A stretch of DNA of 64,000 nucleotides from Geodermatophilus telluris (GTDB taxonomy: Bacteria > Actinomycetota > Actinomycetes > Mycobacteriales > Geodermatophilaceae): the NCBI RefSeq assembly GCF_900102745.1, contig NZ_FMZF01000005.1:248001-312000 (forward strand), in the 5' to 3' direction. Shown one piece after another: positions 1 to 7,996 of the stretch (positions are counted from its first letter, which is position 1; each line of letters starts with the position of its first letter). Position numbers and translations under genes: made by a program. The notes under the pieces are model-generated. The model made no database searches. It saw only the letters and a program-made list of their open reading frames with translations, and was not told the DNA's origin.

Positions 1-274
1 CGCCGGGGACCAGCCGCAGCGCCGGCGCGCTGACGCGGGGGGTCGGTCCGGTCGCCCGGCCGCGGGCCGGCCGCGAGGGCAGCGCGCGCAGGGGGCGGGA
101 GGGCAGCGCGCCGGAGGTCTGCACGCGGACGGGCCGGGAGGCCATCGCCGGTGCCGGGCGGGAGGGCGTGGCCGGTGCCGGGCGGGAGGGCGTGGCCGGT
201 GCCGGGCGGGCGGGCGTGGCCGGTGTCGTCGTCGCGGCGGCGCCGTCGCGGGGCGCGCGGGCGGCGGCACTCAC
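1..274 (-). CDS. ftsL: FtsL-like cell division protein, N-terminal part (runs off the window)
   Basis: An open frame of 91 codons starts at a GTG whose last two bases lie in the rsmH stop codon (GTGA overlap) and stays open to the window edge. Its position directly after rsmH is where ftsL lies in the dcw cluster. Only the predicted cytoplasmic N-terminus is present. It is rich in Ala, Pro and Arg and contains three copies of an eight-residue unit of the type PAPATPSR, followed by a second Arg/Pro-rich stretch (MASRPVRV...). The membrane segment and coiled coil that define FtsL would lie outside the window, so the name rests on synteny. An alternative start is the internal ATG at 145, which would exclude the repeats. 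Confidence 0.6.
   Translation of the reverse strand, partial: MSAAARAPRDGAAATTTPATPARPAPATPSRPAPATPSRPAPAMASRPVRVQTSGALPSRPLRALPSRPARGRATGPTPRVSAPALRLVPG
151..222. repeat. Three tandem 24-bp repeats inside the ftsL-like N-terminus
   Basis: The 24-base unit beginning GTGCCGGGCGGG is repeated three times head to tail. Copies one and two are identical and copy three has one A-to-C change. The unit length is a multiple of three, so copy-number change would add or remove eight residues without shifting the frame of the minus-strand ftsL-like gene. Confidence 0.9.
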
Positions 275-1278
275 GCGGCGCGCCGGGTGCGCTCGGCGGC
301 CCGCACGCGGGCGGAGGCCGCGCGGGGGTTGGCGGCCACCTCGGCCTCCGACGGCGCCTCGCCGCCGCGGGTGAGCAGCCGCAGCACCGGCCCGTACTCG
401 GGCAGGCGCACCGGCAGCTCCGGCGGGGTGCGGTCGGTCGCCCCGGCGGCGAGGGTCTGCTTCACGATCCGGTCCTCGAGGGAGTGGAAGGTGATGACGG
501 CGACGCGGCCCCCGACGGCGAGCGCGTCGAGCGCCGCCGGGAGGGCCCGCTGCAGCGCCCCGAGCTCGTCGTTGACCTCGATGCGCAGGGCCTGGAAGGT
601 CCGCTTGGCCGGGTGCCCGCCGGTGCGGCGGGTGGCCGCGGGGATCGCGTCGCGCACCAGGTGGGCCAGGCGCTCGGTGTGCGTGAACGGCGCCCGCGCC
701 CGCTCGCGGACGATGGCCGCGGCGATGCGCGAGGCGAAGCGCTCCTCGCCGTACACCCGCAGCACCCGGGCGAGCTCGGCGGCGGAGTAGGTGTTGACGA
801 CGTCGGCGGCGCTGCGCGGGGCCTCCGGGTCCATCCGCATGTCCAGCGGGCCGTCGCCGGCGTAGCTGAAGCCGCGCTCGGGCCGGTCGAGCTGCAGCGA
901 GGAGACGCCCAGGTCGAACAGCACGGCCTGCACCTCGGCCAGGCCGAGCCGGTCGAGCACGTCGGGTAGCTCGTCGAAGACGGCGGGCACCAGGGTGGCG
1001 CGGTCGGCGTGGCCGGCGGCGGCGATCCGGGCGGCGGCCTCGGCGCGGGCCTGCGGGTCGCGGTCGAGCCCGACCAGCCGGAGGCCGGGGTGGGCGTCGA
1101 GCAGGGCCAGGGCGTGGCCGGCCAGCCCCAGGGTGGCGTCGACGAGGACGGCGCCCTCGCCGGCGCAGGCGGGGCCGAGCAGCCCGGTCACCCGGTCGAG
1201 GAGGACGGGCACGTGCACGGGCCGCGGCCGTGCCGCCGAGTCCGGCGGCGCGGGCCGCGTGGGCTCGGGCGTGCTCAT
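271..1278 (-). CDS. rsmH: 16S rRNA (cytosine-1402-N4)-methyltransferase RsmH (MraW)
   Basis: A protein of 335 residues. RsmH methylates N4 of C1402 in 16S rRNA using S-adenosylmethionine. Family landmarks are visible: HVPVLL near the N-terminus, the SAM-binding [10 protein letters not shown] motif (the usual GLGGH has Ala here), DLGVSS, the [16 protein letters not shown] block and FHSLEDR near the C-terminus. The ATG was chosen because a perfect AGGAGG lies six bases upstream; the frame stays open another 400 bases upstream but that stretch is low-complexity Pro/Arg. The gene follows mraZ and overlaps the ftsL-like gene by four bases, the normal dcw order. The 471-bp gap from mraZ is long for this pair. 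Confidence 0.95.
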   Translation of the reverse strand: MSTPEPTRPAPPDSAARPRPVHVPVLLDRVTGLLGPACAGEGAVLVDATLGLAGHALALLDAHPGLRLVGLDRDPQARAEAAARIAAAGHADRATLVPAVFDELPDVLDRLGLAEVQAVLFDLGVSSLQLDRPERGFSYAGDGPLDMRMDPEAPRSAADVVNTYSAAELARVLRVYGEERFASRIAAAIVRERARAPFTHTERLAHLVRDAIPAATRRTGGHPAKRTFQALRIEVNDELGALQRALPAALDALAVGGRVAVITFHSLEDRIVKQTLAAGATDRTPPELPVRLPEYGPVLRLLTRGGEAPSEAEVAANPRAASARVRAAERTRRAA

Positions 1279-1749
1279 CGTCGGCCTCCTCGGGTCGGGC
1301 TCCCGCGCCGGGACGGGTGGCGCGTCGTCCCATGGTGGCGCGGGCGGCGGGTCGTCGGCGGGAGCCGGGCGGGCGCGCCGCGCGACGAGTGGGGCGCGAC
1401 GGTCGGGCGGGCGGCGAGGGGTGGGCAGGCGGGAGGGGCCCGCGTCCGTCCCGGGCCGGCCGGTGGGGCGGGGTGGGGACGGTGGGGCGCGGTGGGGTGG
1501 CCGCGGGAGCGGGGTGGTGACCCCCACCCCCCGCGGGCTCCGCCTGGCGCCGGGGAAGTGCGTCAGGTGGTGCCCACGGGGAGCGGGGGTCGCCGGAGCC
1601 GGTGCCGGTCCGACCGGCGGCGCGGTGCCGCCCGGTGCGCGGGGACCGAGCCGCGGGGAAGACGGTTCGGTCCGCACCCGGTCGAGCCGCGGGGAAGACG
1701 GCTCGCGTCGGGGTGCGCAGGTGGTCGGGGCGACCGGCGGGACGGGGGG
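1279..1749. other. Long mraZ-rsmH intergenic region
   Basis: No convincing gene lies here. Open frames on either strand are Pro/Arg/Gly-rich shadows without a ribosome-binding site. The region holds two copies of a hairpin-forming repeat just after mraZ (1648-1704) and four TGGGG motifs on the plus strand at 1464, 1474, 1483 and 1493. The RBS of rsmH lies at its left end. Confidence 0.7.
1648..1704. repeat. Two directly repeated hairpins downstream of mraZ
   Basis: Copies at 1648-1668 and 1684-1704 are 21 bases long and differ at one base. Each folds as a GAGCCG / CGGCTC stem (the first copy with one imperfect pair) around a nine-base loop GGGGAAGA-like core. They begin about 46 bases after the mraZ stop on the minus-strand transcript, so they could attenuate, terminate or process RNA between mraZ and rsmH. 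No U-tract follows. Confidence 0.6.
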
Positions 1750-2184
1750 TCAGGACAGCGTGGGCATCCCCTCGCTCTCCATGGCGGCGAAGGCCGCCTC
1801 CTGCTCCTCCACGTAGGAGTCCCACGTGGCCTGGTCCCAGATCTCGAACCGGGTGTCGACGCCGACCACGACCACGTCGCGGTCGAGGTGGGCGTACTGC
1901 CGCAGGCCGGCGGGGATGGTGATGCGGCCGGTCTTGTCCGGCTCGACCTCGACCATCGAGCCGAAGCTCATGCGGGCGCGCATGCGCGCCTCGGCTGTGT
2001 CGGCGGGGGCCATGTGGGCGGCGGCGGCGCTCTGCTCGGCGACCCGGGCCATGGTGAGGCCGTAGATGCAGCGCTCCTGGCCCTTCTTGATCACCATGCC
2101 GTCGGCCACCTGGTCGCGGAACCGGACCGGGAGTGCGAGCCGGCCCTTCTCGTCGAGCCGCAGGGTGTAGCTGCCGACGAACAC
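1750..2184 (-). CDS. mraZ: Transcriptional regulator MraZ
   Basis: A protein of 144 residues, the normal family length, beginning (V)FVGSYTLRLDEKGR and containing the second SpoVT/AbrB-like repeat around DKTGRITIPAGLR. MraZ is a nucleoid-associated DNA-binding protein that binds TGGGN direct repeats and regulates its own dcw operon. The GTG start fits the conserved FVGSY beginning and has GGGGAGG a few bases upstream. It is the first gene of the minus-strand dcw operon. A matching array of target boxes lies 60-115 bases upstream of the start, supporting autoregulation. Confidence 0.95.
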   Translation of the reverse strand: MFVGSYTLRLDEKGRLALPVRFRDQVADGMVIKKGQERCIYGLTMARVAEQSAAAAHMAPADTAEARMRARMSFGSMVEVEPDKTGRITIPAGLRQYAHLDRDVVVVGVDTRFEIWDQATWDSYVEEQEAAFAAMESEGMPTLS

Positions 2185-2245
2185 CGGATCACCTCCCCCA
2201 TCGGTCCTCCTCGTGTCCTCGTTGGACCCGGGACGGGCCCTGGCT

Positions 2246-2300
2246 CCCCACCGCGCCACACACTAACCCACTACGCCCCACCGGACACCACTCGACACCA
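2246..2300 (-). promoter_or_regulatory. MraZ-box array upstream of mraZ
   Basis: Read on the minus strand, TGGGG, TGGGT, TGTGG and TGGGG occupy 2280-2276, 2270-2266, 2260-2256 and 2250-2246, each exactly ten bases from the next. Two degenerate TGGTG units continue the same phase at 2290-2286 and 2300-2296. This matches the known MraZ target (TGGGN repeats separated by five bases). A possible -10 (TAGTGT) lies within the array, so bound MraZ would block the promoter. Confidence 0.85.
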
Positions 2301-2370
2301 TGTCGTGACCGGCGCTCCCCACGGCCTGCCGTGCAGGTCAGCGGCGTGCGGCCACCCCGGCGGCGCGGGG

Positions 2371-2407
2371 TGGGGCCGGGTGGGGCGGCAGGTGGGTCGC
2401 GGTGGGG
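2371..2407 (+). promoter_or_regulatory. Plus-strand TGGGN cluster upstream of the MoxR operon
   Basis: TGGGG at 2371 and 2381 and TGGGT/TGGGG at 2393 and 2403 form two pairs with ten-base spacing, oriented towards the divergent moxR gene. Spacing between the pairs is twelve bases. They look like MraZ boxes in the opposite orientation but could be chance in G-rich DNA. The rest of the 312-bp divergent region (2185-2496) shows no gene. Confidence 0.4.
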
Positions 2408-2496
2408 CCGCCGCGCCCGCCGGGAGGTCCGGCGGGGGCGCGGGGTGGGGAGCGGGACGCCCGCTCGGAGCCCGCGTGGCACGTACCGTGGGCCGG

Positions 2497-3480
2497 GTGA
2501 CCGACACCATGCGTGCGGCCGACGGGACGGCGGGGCTGCCGGTCGACGTCGCCACGGAGGGCGCGCGGATCGCGGCCAACGTCTCCCGCGTCGTCCAGGG
2601 CAAGCCCGGGGTGGTGCACCTCGCCCTGGTCGTGCTCCTGGCCGAGGGCCACCTGCTGGTGGAGGACGTGCCCGGGGTCGGCAAGACGACGCTGGCCAAG
2701 GCGCTGGCGGCGTCGGTCGACGCGAGCGTGCGGCGCATCCAGTTCACCCCCGACCTGCTGCCGAGCGACGTCACCGGGGTGTCGGTCTACGACCAGGAGA
2801 CCCGCTCCTTCGAGTTCAAGCCGGGCGCGGTGTTCGCCAACGTGGTGGTCGCCGACGAGATCAACCGGGCCTCGCCCAAGACCCAGTCGGCGCTGCTGGA
2901 GGCCATGGAGGAGCGGCAGGTCACCGTCGACGGGGTCAGCTACGAGCTGGCCGCGCCCTTCCTCGTGGTGGCCACGCAGAACCCGGTGGAGATGGAGGGC
3001 ACCTACCCCCTCCCCGAGGCGCAGCGCGACCGGTTCACCGCCCGGGTGTCGATGGGCTACCCCGACCGCGAGGCGGAGGTGGCGATGCTCGACGACCGCG
3101 GCACCACCGACCCGCTGGCCACCCTCGGCCCGGTGGCCGACGCCGCGACGGTGCGCGCGCTGGTGGCCGCGGTGCGCCGGCTGCACGTCTCCGACGCGGT
3201 CCGCCGCTACGTCGTCGACCTGGTCGAGGCCAGCCGCCGCTCCCCCGAGCTGCGGCTGGGCGCCTCCCCGCGGGCCGGCCTGCAGCTGCTGCGCACCGCC
3301 CGCGCCGCCGCGGCGCTGGCCGGCCGCGACCACGTGCTGCCCGACGACGTCCAGGCCATGGCGCAGCCGGTGCTCGCCCACCGGCTGCTGCTCACCCCCG
3401 ACGCCGCGGCCGCCCGGCGCACCCCGGAGCAGGTGGTGGCCGGTCTGCTGGCCGGCGTGCCCGTCCCGCGGGGGCGCTGA
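2497..3480 (+). CDS. MoxR family AAA+ ATPase
   Basis: A protein of 327 residues of the MoxR/YeaC type, cytoplasmic ATPases thought to act as chaperones for complex assembly. Walker A is PGVGKTT at about residues 59-65, Walker B is VVADEINRASP, and the family block ATQNPVEMEGTYPLPEAQRDRF-like sequence is intact. GTG at 2497 is taken as the start; an in-frame ATG four codons later is equally possible and neither has a strong RBS. It leads a three-gene operon with a DUF58 protein five bases downstream and a transglutaminase, a common actinobacterial set often linked to cell-surface processes. The operon is divergent from mraZ. Confidence 0.93.
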   Translation: MTDTMRAADGTAGLPVDVATEGARIAANVSRVVQGKPGVVHLALVVLLAEGHLLVEDVPGVGKTTLAKALAASVDASVRRIQFTPDLLPSDVTGVSVYDQETRSFEFKPGAVFANVVVADEINRASPKTQSALLEAMEERQVTVDGVSYELAAPFLVVATQNPVEMEGTYPLPEAQRDRFTARVSMGYPDREAEVAMLDDRGTTDPLATLGPVADAATVRALVAAVRRLHVSDAVRRYVVDLVEASRRSPELRLGASPRAGLQLLRTARAAAALAGRDHVLPDDVQAMAQPVLAHRLLLTPDAAAARRTPEQVVAGLLAGVPVPRGR

Positions 3481-3485
3481 GGACC

Positions 3486-4862
3486 GTGACCGGCTCGCTG
3501 CGGACCGCCCTGACCTCGCTCACCCTCCGCGGCCGCTGCCTGGTCGCCGCCGGCCTCACCCTGCTCGCCCTCGCCGCGCTGCTCGGCGAGCGGGCGCTGG
3601 CCCAGCTGGCCGTCTTCGTGCTCGCCCTGCCGCTGCTGTCGGCGGCGGCGGTCTCCCGGCAGCGGGTGCGGGTGGGCGCCCGCCGGACGGTCACGCCCGC
3701 GCGCGTGCCCCGGGGCGAGGACGCCGAGGTGCTGCTCGAGGTCACCAACGCCCAGCGGCGCGCCGGCCGGCTGTGGCTGCTGACCGAGCAGCTGCCCGCC
3801 GAGCTCGGCCGTGCCCCGCGCTTCGTCGTCGAGCGGCTGGCCGGCGGCGCGACGACGGCGCTGCGCTACCGGGTGCACGGCGGCCGGCGCGGGCGCTACC
3901 GGATCGGCCCGCTGCGGCTGCGGCTGGTCGACCCCTTCGGCCTGGTGCAGCGCACCACCAGCGGCACCGGCGACGCCCCGCTGCTGGTGGTGCCGCGGGT
4001 CCGCGAGCTGGGCCCCGGCGGTCCCGCCGGCGGGCAGGGCGGCGGCGCGGAGGGGGTCCGCCGGTCGATCGCGGTGCACGGCGAGGACGACGTCAGCACC
4101 CGGGCGTACCGGCACGGGGACGACCTGCGCAAGGTGCACTGGCGGGCCACCGCCCGCACCGGGGAGCTGCAGGTGCGCATGGAGGAGCGGCCGTGGCGGG
4201 CGTCGGCCGCGCTGCTGCTGGACACGCGCGTGCGCGCCCACCTGCTCGCCCGCACCGCCACCCCCGGCGCCGCGGCGGCCGCCGCCGTCCCCGGGCCGCC
4301 GGGCGACCCGGCGCCGCCGCCGGACAGCCTCGAGTGGCTGGTGGAGGCGGCGGCGAGCATCGGCTGCCAGCTGGCCCGCCGCGGCGCGGCGCTGCGGGTG
4401 GTCACCGAGGGCGGCGAGCTGGCCCCCGCGGCGGGCCGCGGCGGGCTCGGCCCGGCCGACCTGCTCGACCGGCTGGCGGGCCTCACCCCCACCCGCGGCG
4501 CCTCGCTGGCCCCGGCGGTCGACCTGCTCTCCCGGGTGGCCGGCGACGGTCCCGTGGTCGCCCTGCTGGGCGCCGTCGGCCCCGACGACCTCGCCGAGCT
4601 GGTGGCCGCCCGGTCGGGCCCGGCCCGCGACGTCGCCGTCCTGCTCGACGTCACCGGCTGGGCCGACCCCGCCGGCAGCCGCAGCCGCCGGGCCCTGTCG
4701 GCGTCCTCCCGCGCGCACCTGGCCGATCAGCTCGAGCAGTCGGCGGCGCTGCTGCGCGGCGCGGGCTGGCAGGTGGTGCGCGCCGGCGCCGACCGCGGCG
4801 TCGAGTCGGTGTGGGCCGAGCTCGGGCACGCGCGCGGCGTGGCGGTGGGGGTGCCGGCGTGA
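3486..4862 (+). CDS. DUF58 domain membrane protein
   Basis: A protein of 458 residues. Two hydrophobic segments lie at about residues 17-50, followed by a beta-rich region and the DUF58 core around residues 200-236 with the signature RAYRHGDDLRKVHWRATAR. DUF58 proteins carry a von Willebrand A-like fold and are habitually encoded after MoxR ATPases, which probably act on them. Ala/Pro-rich low-complexity sequence separates the core from the C-terminal part. The GTG start is five bases after the moxR stop, and the stop overlaps the next gene by four bases, so the three genes are translationally coupled. Function beyond partnership with MoxR is not known. Confidence 0.88.
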   Translation: MTGSLRTALTSLTLRGRCLVAAGLTLLALAALLGERALAQLAVFVLALPLLSAAAVSRQRVRVGARRTVTPARVPRGEDAEVLLEVTNAQRRAGRLWLLTEQLPAELGRAPRFVVERLAGGATTALRYRVHGGRRGRYRIGPLRLRLVDPFGLVQRTTSGTGDAPLLVVPRVRELGPGGPAGGQGGGAEGVRRSIAVHGEDDVSTRAYRHGDDLRKVHWRATARTGELQVRMEERPWRASAALLLDTRVRAHLLARTATPGAAAAAAVPGPPGDPAPPPDSLEWLVEAAASIGCQLARRGAALRVVTEGGELAPAAGRGGLGPADLLDRLAGLTPTRGASLAPAVDLLSRVAGDGPVVALLGAVGPDDLAELVAARSGPARDVAVLLDVTGWADPAGSRSRRALSASSRAHLADQLEQSAALLRGAGWQVVRAGADRGVESVWAELGHARGVAVGVPA

Positions 4863-7285
4863 CCACCCTCGCCCCGCCGCCGGTCCGGACGCCTGCCCCG
4901 CCGTCCCGGGCCGACGCGGCGCCGCTGCCGCCGGGGACGCTGCGCCGCGACGGCGGGACCACGCTGGCCGCCGCGGCCGCGACGGCGCTGGGCACCTGCT
5001 CGCTGGGCCCGGTCTTCGCCCGCCCGGCGTGGGTGCCGCCCGCGCTCGCGGCGATCGCCGTCGTCGCGGCCGGCGGGCTGCTGCTGCGCGCCGCCGGGCC
5101 GGCGCTGTGGGCGTGGGCCTCCGGTGGCCGCCCGGCACCCGCCCGCGTCTCGGCGGTCGCCGTCCCGCTGGTGCCGCTCGGCCAGCTGGGGCTGCTCACC
5201 TGCCTGCTCACCGCGCAGTTCGCCCCGGGCCGGGCGCTGGGCGGCTGGCTGCCGACGCCCGCGTCGCTCGACGCCCTGGGGCGGGTGCTGCTCGACGGCT
5301 CGGCCGAGATCCGGGAGCAGTCGACGCCGGCGCTGCCGCTCACCGGGCTGCTGGCGCTGACCGTGCTGCTGGTCGGGCTGGTGGCGGTCACCGTCGACCT
5401 GGTCGCCGTCGGGGGGCGGCAGCCGGCGCTGGCCGGGCTGGGCCTGCTCGTGCTGTTCTGCGTGCCGGTCAGCACGGTGACCGGCGACGTCGGGCTGCTG
5501 GCGCTGGCCGCGCCCGCCGCCGGGCTCGCGCTGCTGCTGTGGGCCGACCAGGCGCGGCGGCTGGCCGAGCGCTCCGGGCGGCCGGGTACCGGTCGCGGCG
5601 GCGGGACGGCGGCCGTGGTCACCGCCGCGGTCGCGCTGGCGGCCGGGCTGGTGCTCGGCAGCCTCGTGCCCACCCTGCCCGAGGGCCGGCTGGCGGCGGG
5701 CCTCGGCCCCGGGGGCGGGGGTGGCGGCGCCACCGGCACCGCGCTCGACCCGGCGGCGGCGCTGCAGGGGCAGCTGACCCTCCCCGAGCCGATCGACCTG
5801 CTGCAGGTGGACAGCTCCGTGCTCGACCCCGGCTACCTGCGGGTGGTCACCCTCGACGTGTACGACGCCGAGGCCGGCTGGACGCTGGGCAACCTCGACG
5901 GCGAGGCGTCGGTGGCGCAGGACGAGGACCTCGCTCCGCTGCCCGGGCGGCGCGGCGGCCGGGAGGTCGAGGTGGCGGTGACCGCGGTCGGCCACGACGA
6001 CCGGTTCCTTCCGGTGCCGACCTCGCCGCTGCGGGTGCGCATCGACGACCCCGAGGCCTGGCGCTTCGACCCGGCCACCGGCACGGTGTTCGGCCGCGAC
6101 GTGACCACCGCCGGCGCCGGTTACACGGTCACCGCGGTCGAGCCGCAGCCGAGCGAGGAGGAGCTGCGCGCGGCCGGACCGCTGCCGGCGGACTCGCCGC
6201 TGCGGGAGCGCGACACCGCCCTGCCGCCCCTGGACCCCTCCGTGACCGACCTCGTGGCGGCGCTCACCGCCGGCGCGGCGACGCCCTACGACGCGGTCCG
6301 CGCCATCCACGACTCCTTCTCCCGCCAGAACGGCTTCGTCTACTCCCTCTCCACCGCGCCGGGCACCAGCGGCGACGACCTCGCCGACTTCCTGCGCCTC
6401 AAGCAGGGCTACTGCGAGCAGTACGCCGGCGCGATGGCCGCGATGGTCCGCGCCGCCGGCGTCCCCGCCCGGGTGGCGCTGGGCTACACGCCCGGCCGGG
6501 TGCAGCCCGGGGGCGGCCGGATGGTGACCAGCGACGACGCGCACGCCTGGGTCGAGGTGTACTTCGACGGCCTGGGCTGGATCCCCTTCGACCCGACGCC
6601 GATCGACACCGAGCGCGCCGTCGACCTGCCGTGGGCGCCGCGGCCGGCCGACCAGGAGGTCCTCGAGCGGCCGGCCGACGTGCCGACCGTGCCCACTGCG
6701 CCGCAGCCCGCACCGACGCCGCAGACCGACCGGGTCGACGGCGCCACGCCGCAGGGCGAGGGCGCCGCGGCCGAGGCCGGCTCCGCCCGGCCGGTGCTCG
6801 TGGGCGCCGGGGTGCTGCTCGGGCTCGCCGGGCTGGCGGCCGCGCCGGCCGGTGCCCGCGCGCTGCAGCGGCGCCGGCGGCTCGCCGACGGCGGCCCGGC
6901 CGCGCTGTGGGACGAGCTGGCGGCCACGGCCCGCGACCTCGGGCTGCCGTGGGACCCGGCGCACACGCCCCGGCAGCAGGCCGCCGCGCTGGCCGGGACC
7001 GTCGGCACCGGCCGGGGGCACGGGGCGGGCGCCCACCGCGCCGGCGCCTCCGGCGCGGCCGAGGCCGTCGGGCGGCTGGCGCGCGCGGAGGAGTCGGCCA
7101 GCTACGGCCGGCCCGGGGCGCCGGCCGACCCGGCGCTGCGGGACGCGCTGGCCGTGGCGCGGCGCGGGCTGACCGCGGCGGTGCCGGTCGGGGTGCGGGT
7201 GCGGGCGGCGCTGTGGCCGGTCTCGCTCGGCGACGCCGTCCGCGCCGGCCTCGCCGCCCGGGTTCCGCGCCGCCGGACCGGCTGA
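4859..7285 (+). CDS. Transglutaminase-like membrane protein (TgpA family, DUF3488/DUF4129)
   Basis: A protein of 808 residues with several N-terminal membrane helices, an extracytoplasmic transglutaminase-like domain, one further helix near residue 650 and a C-terminal DUF4129-like tail. The catalytic triad of the papain/transglutaminase fold is readable: Cys519 in KQGYCEQY, His562 in DDAHAWVEV and Asp578 in WIPFDPTP. The GTG start overlaps the DUF58 stop by four bases. In the MoxR-DUF58-TgpA module this protein is the membrane-bound enzyme; its substrate is unknown. A Pro/Thr-rich linker (about residues 600-640) separates the enzyme domain from the last helix. Confidence 0.9.
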   Translation: MTTLAPPPVRTPAPPSRADAAPLPPGTLRRDGGTTLAAAAATALGTCSLGPVFARPAWVPPALAAIAVVAAGGLLLRAAGPALWAWASGGRPAPARVSAVAVPLVPLGQLGLLTCLLTAQFAPGRALGGWLPTPASLDALGRVLLDGSAEIREQSTPALPLTGLLALTVLLVGLVAVTVDLVAVGGRQPALAGLGLLVLFCVPVSTVTGDVGLLALAAPAAGLALLLWADQARRLAERSGRPGTGRGGGTAAVVTAAVALAAGLVLGSLVPTLPEGRLAAGLGPGGGGGGATGTALDPAAALQGQLTLPEPIDLLQVDSSVLDPGYLRVVTLDVYDAEAGWTLGNLDGEASVAQDEDLAPLPGRRGGREVEVAVTAVGHDDRFLPVPTSPLRVRIDDPEAWRFDPATGTVFGRDVTTAGAGYTVTAVEPQPSEEELRAAGPLPADSPLRERDTALPPLDPSVTDLVAALTAGAATPYDAVRAIHDSFSRQNGFVYSLSTAPGTSGDDLADFLRLKQGYCEQYAGAMAAMVRAAGVPARVALGYTPGRVQPGGGRMVTSDDAHAWVEVYFDGLGWIPFDPTPIDTERAVDLPWAPRPADQEVLERPADVPTVPTAPQPAPTPQTDRVDGATPQGEGAAAEAGSARPVLVGAGVLLGLAGLAAAPAGARALQRRRRLADGGPAALWDELAATARDLGLPWDPAHTPRQQAAALAGTVGTGRGHGAGAHRAGASGAAEAVGRLARAEESASYGRPGAPADPALRDALAVARRGLTAAVPVGVRVRAALWPVSLGDAVRAGLAARVPRRRTG

Positions 7286-7324
7286 CGGCGGGGAGCGCGG
7301 TCTCGCCGGCCGGCCTCACCCGGT

Positions 7325-7362
7325 GGTGCCGGACCTCGCGCTGCGCGGTGAGGTCGGGCACC
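7325..7362 (+). terminator. Imperfect hairpin after the transglutaminase gene
   Basis: GGTGCCGGACCTC pairs imperfectly with GAGGTCGGGCACC across a short GC-rich loop, about 40 bases after the stop. A second partial copy of the right arm follows at 7367-7385. No U-tract is seen, as is usual for actinobacterial terminators. Confidence 0.45.
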
Positions 7363-7425
7363 GCGGGGTGAGGTCCGGGACCGCGTGGGGCCGCGTCCGG
7401 CAGACCACAACTGGGCAGGAACGCC

Positions 7426-7459
7426 GACGGCCGCCGTCCCGGGTGGGACGGCGGCCGTC
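7426..7459. terminator. Strong bidirectional hairpin between convergent genes
   Basis: A perfect 15-base stem (GACGGCCGCCGTCCC and its complement) closes a four-base GGGT loop. It lies 15 bases after the DUF3040 stop on the minus strand and 140 bases after the transglutaminase on the plus strand, so it can serve both. Confidence 0.8.
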
Positions 7460-7474
7460 GGCGGAGGTCGGGTG

Positions 7475-7873
7475 CTACTGGTCGTAGCGGCGGCGGAAGC
7501 GCTCCTCGAGCCGGTTCTTCAGCGGCTGCCGGCGCGGCTTGCCGCCGCGGCCGCGGGCGGTGCTGCCCCCGCGGGCACCGGCCGGGCCGGTCTCGACCGC
7601 GCCGGTGGCGGTGCGGTAGTTGAGGACGCCGAGGGCGGCACCGCCGAACATCACCAGGAAGCCGAGGACCCCCAGCGGGACGGACGGGGCGACGGCGCCA
7701 CCGACGAGGACGGCCAGACCCACCAGCACCAGCAGCGCACCGAGTTGCAGCTTCCGCCGGGCCTTGAGCCTTCGGTCACCCGTGCGGACGGAGGAGGCGA
7801 ACTTGGGATCGTCGTCGACGAGGGCGCGCTCGATCTGCTCCAGCAGTCGCTGCTCGTGCTCGGAGAGCGGCAC
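7475..7873 (-). CDS. DUF3040 domain membrane protein
   Basis: A protein of 132 residues with the typical start MPLSEHEQRLLEQIE of the actinobacterial DUF3040 family. It has two closely spaced hydrophobic helices at about residues 44-62 and 65-85, and a basic, Gly/Arg-rich C-terminus ending in RLEERFRRRYDQ. The small two-helix architecture with cytosolic charged ends suggests a membrane protein of unknown role; in many actinobacteria relatives lie beside dcw genes, as here. It is a single gene with a strong terminator behind it. Confidence 0.9.
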   Translation of the reverse strand: MPLSEHEQRLLEQIERALVDDDPKFASSVRTGDRRLKARRKLQLGALLVLVGLAVLVGGAVAPSVPLGVLGFLVMFGGAALGVLNYRTATGAVETGPAGARGGSTARGRGGKPRRQPLKNRLEERFRRRYDQ

Positions 7874-7996
7874 CGAGACCTCCAGGTGGGCGGAGCCAAT
7901 ACCGCCGGTCTCTACCCGGCGGTGACACCGAGGATACGAGGCGATTGCGGGGTGCGAAAGGCGAGCGCGCGGCGACCCGCCGGGCGGCGTCCGTGA

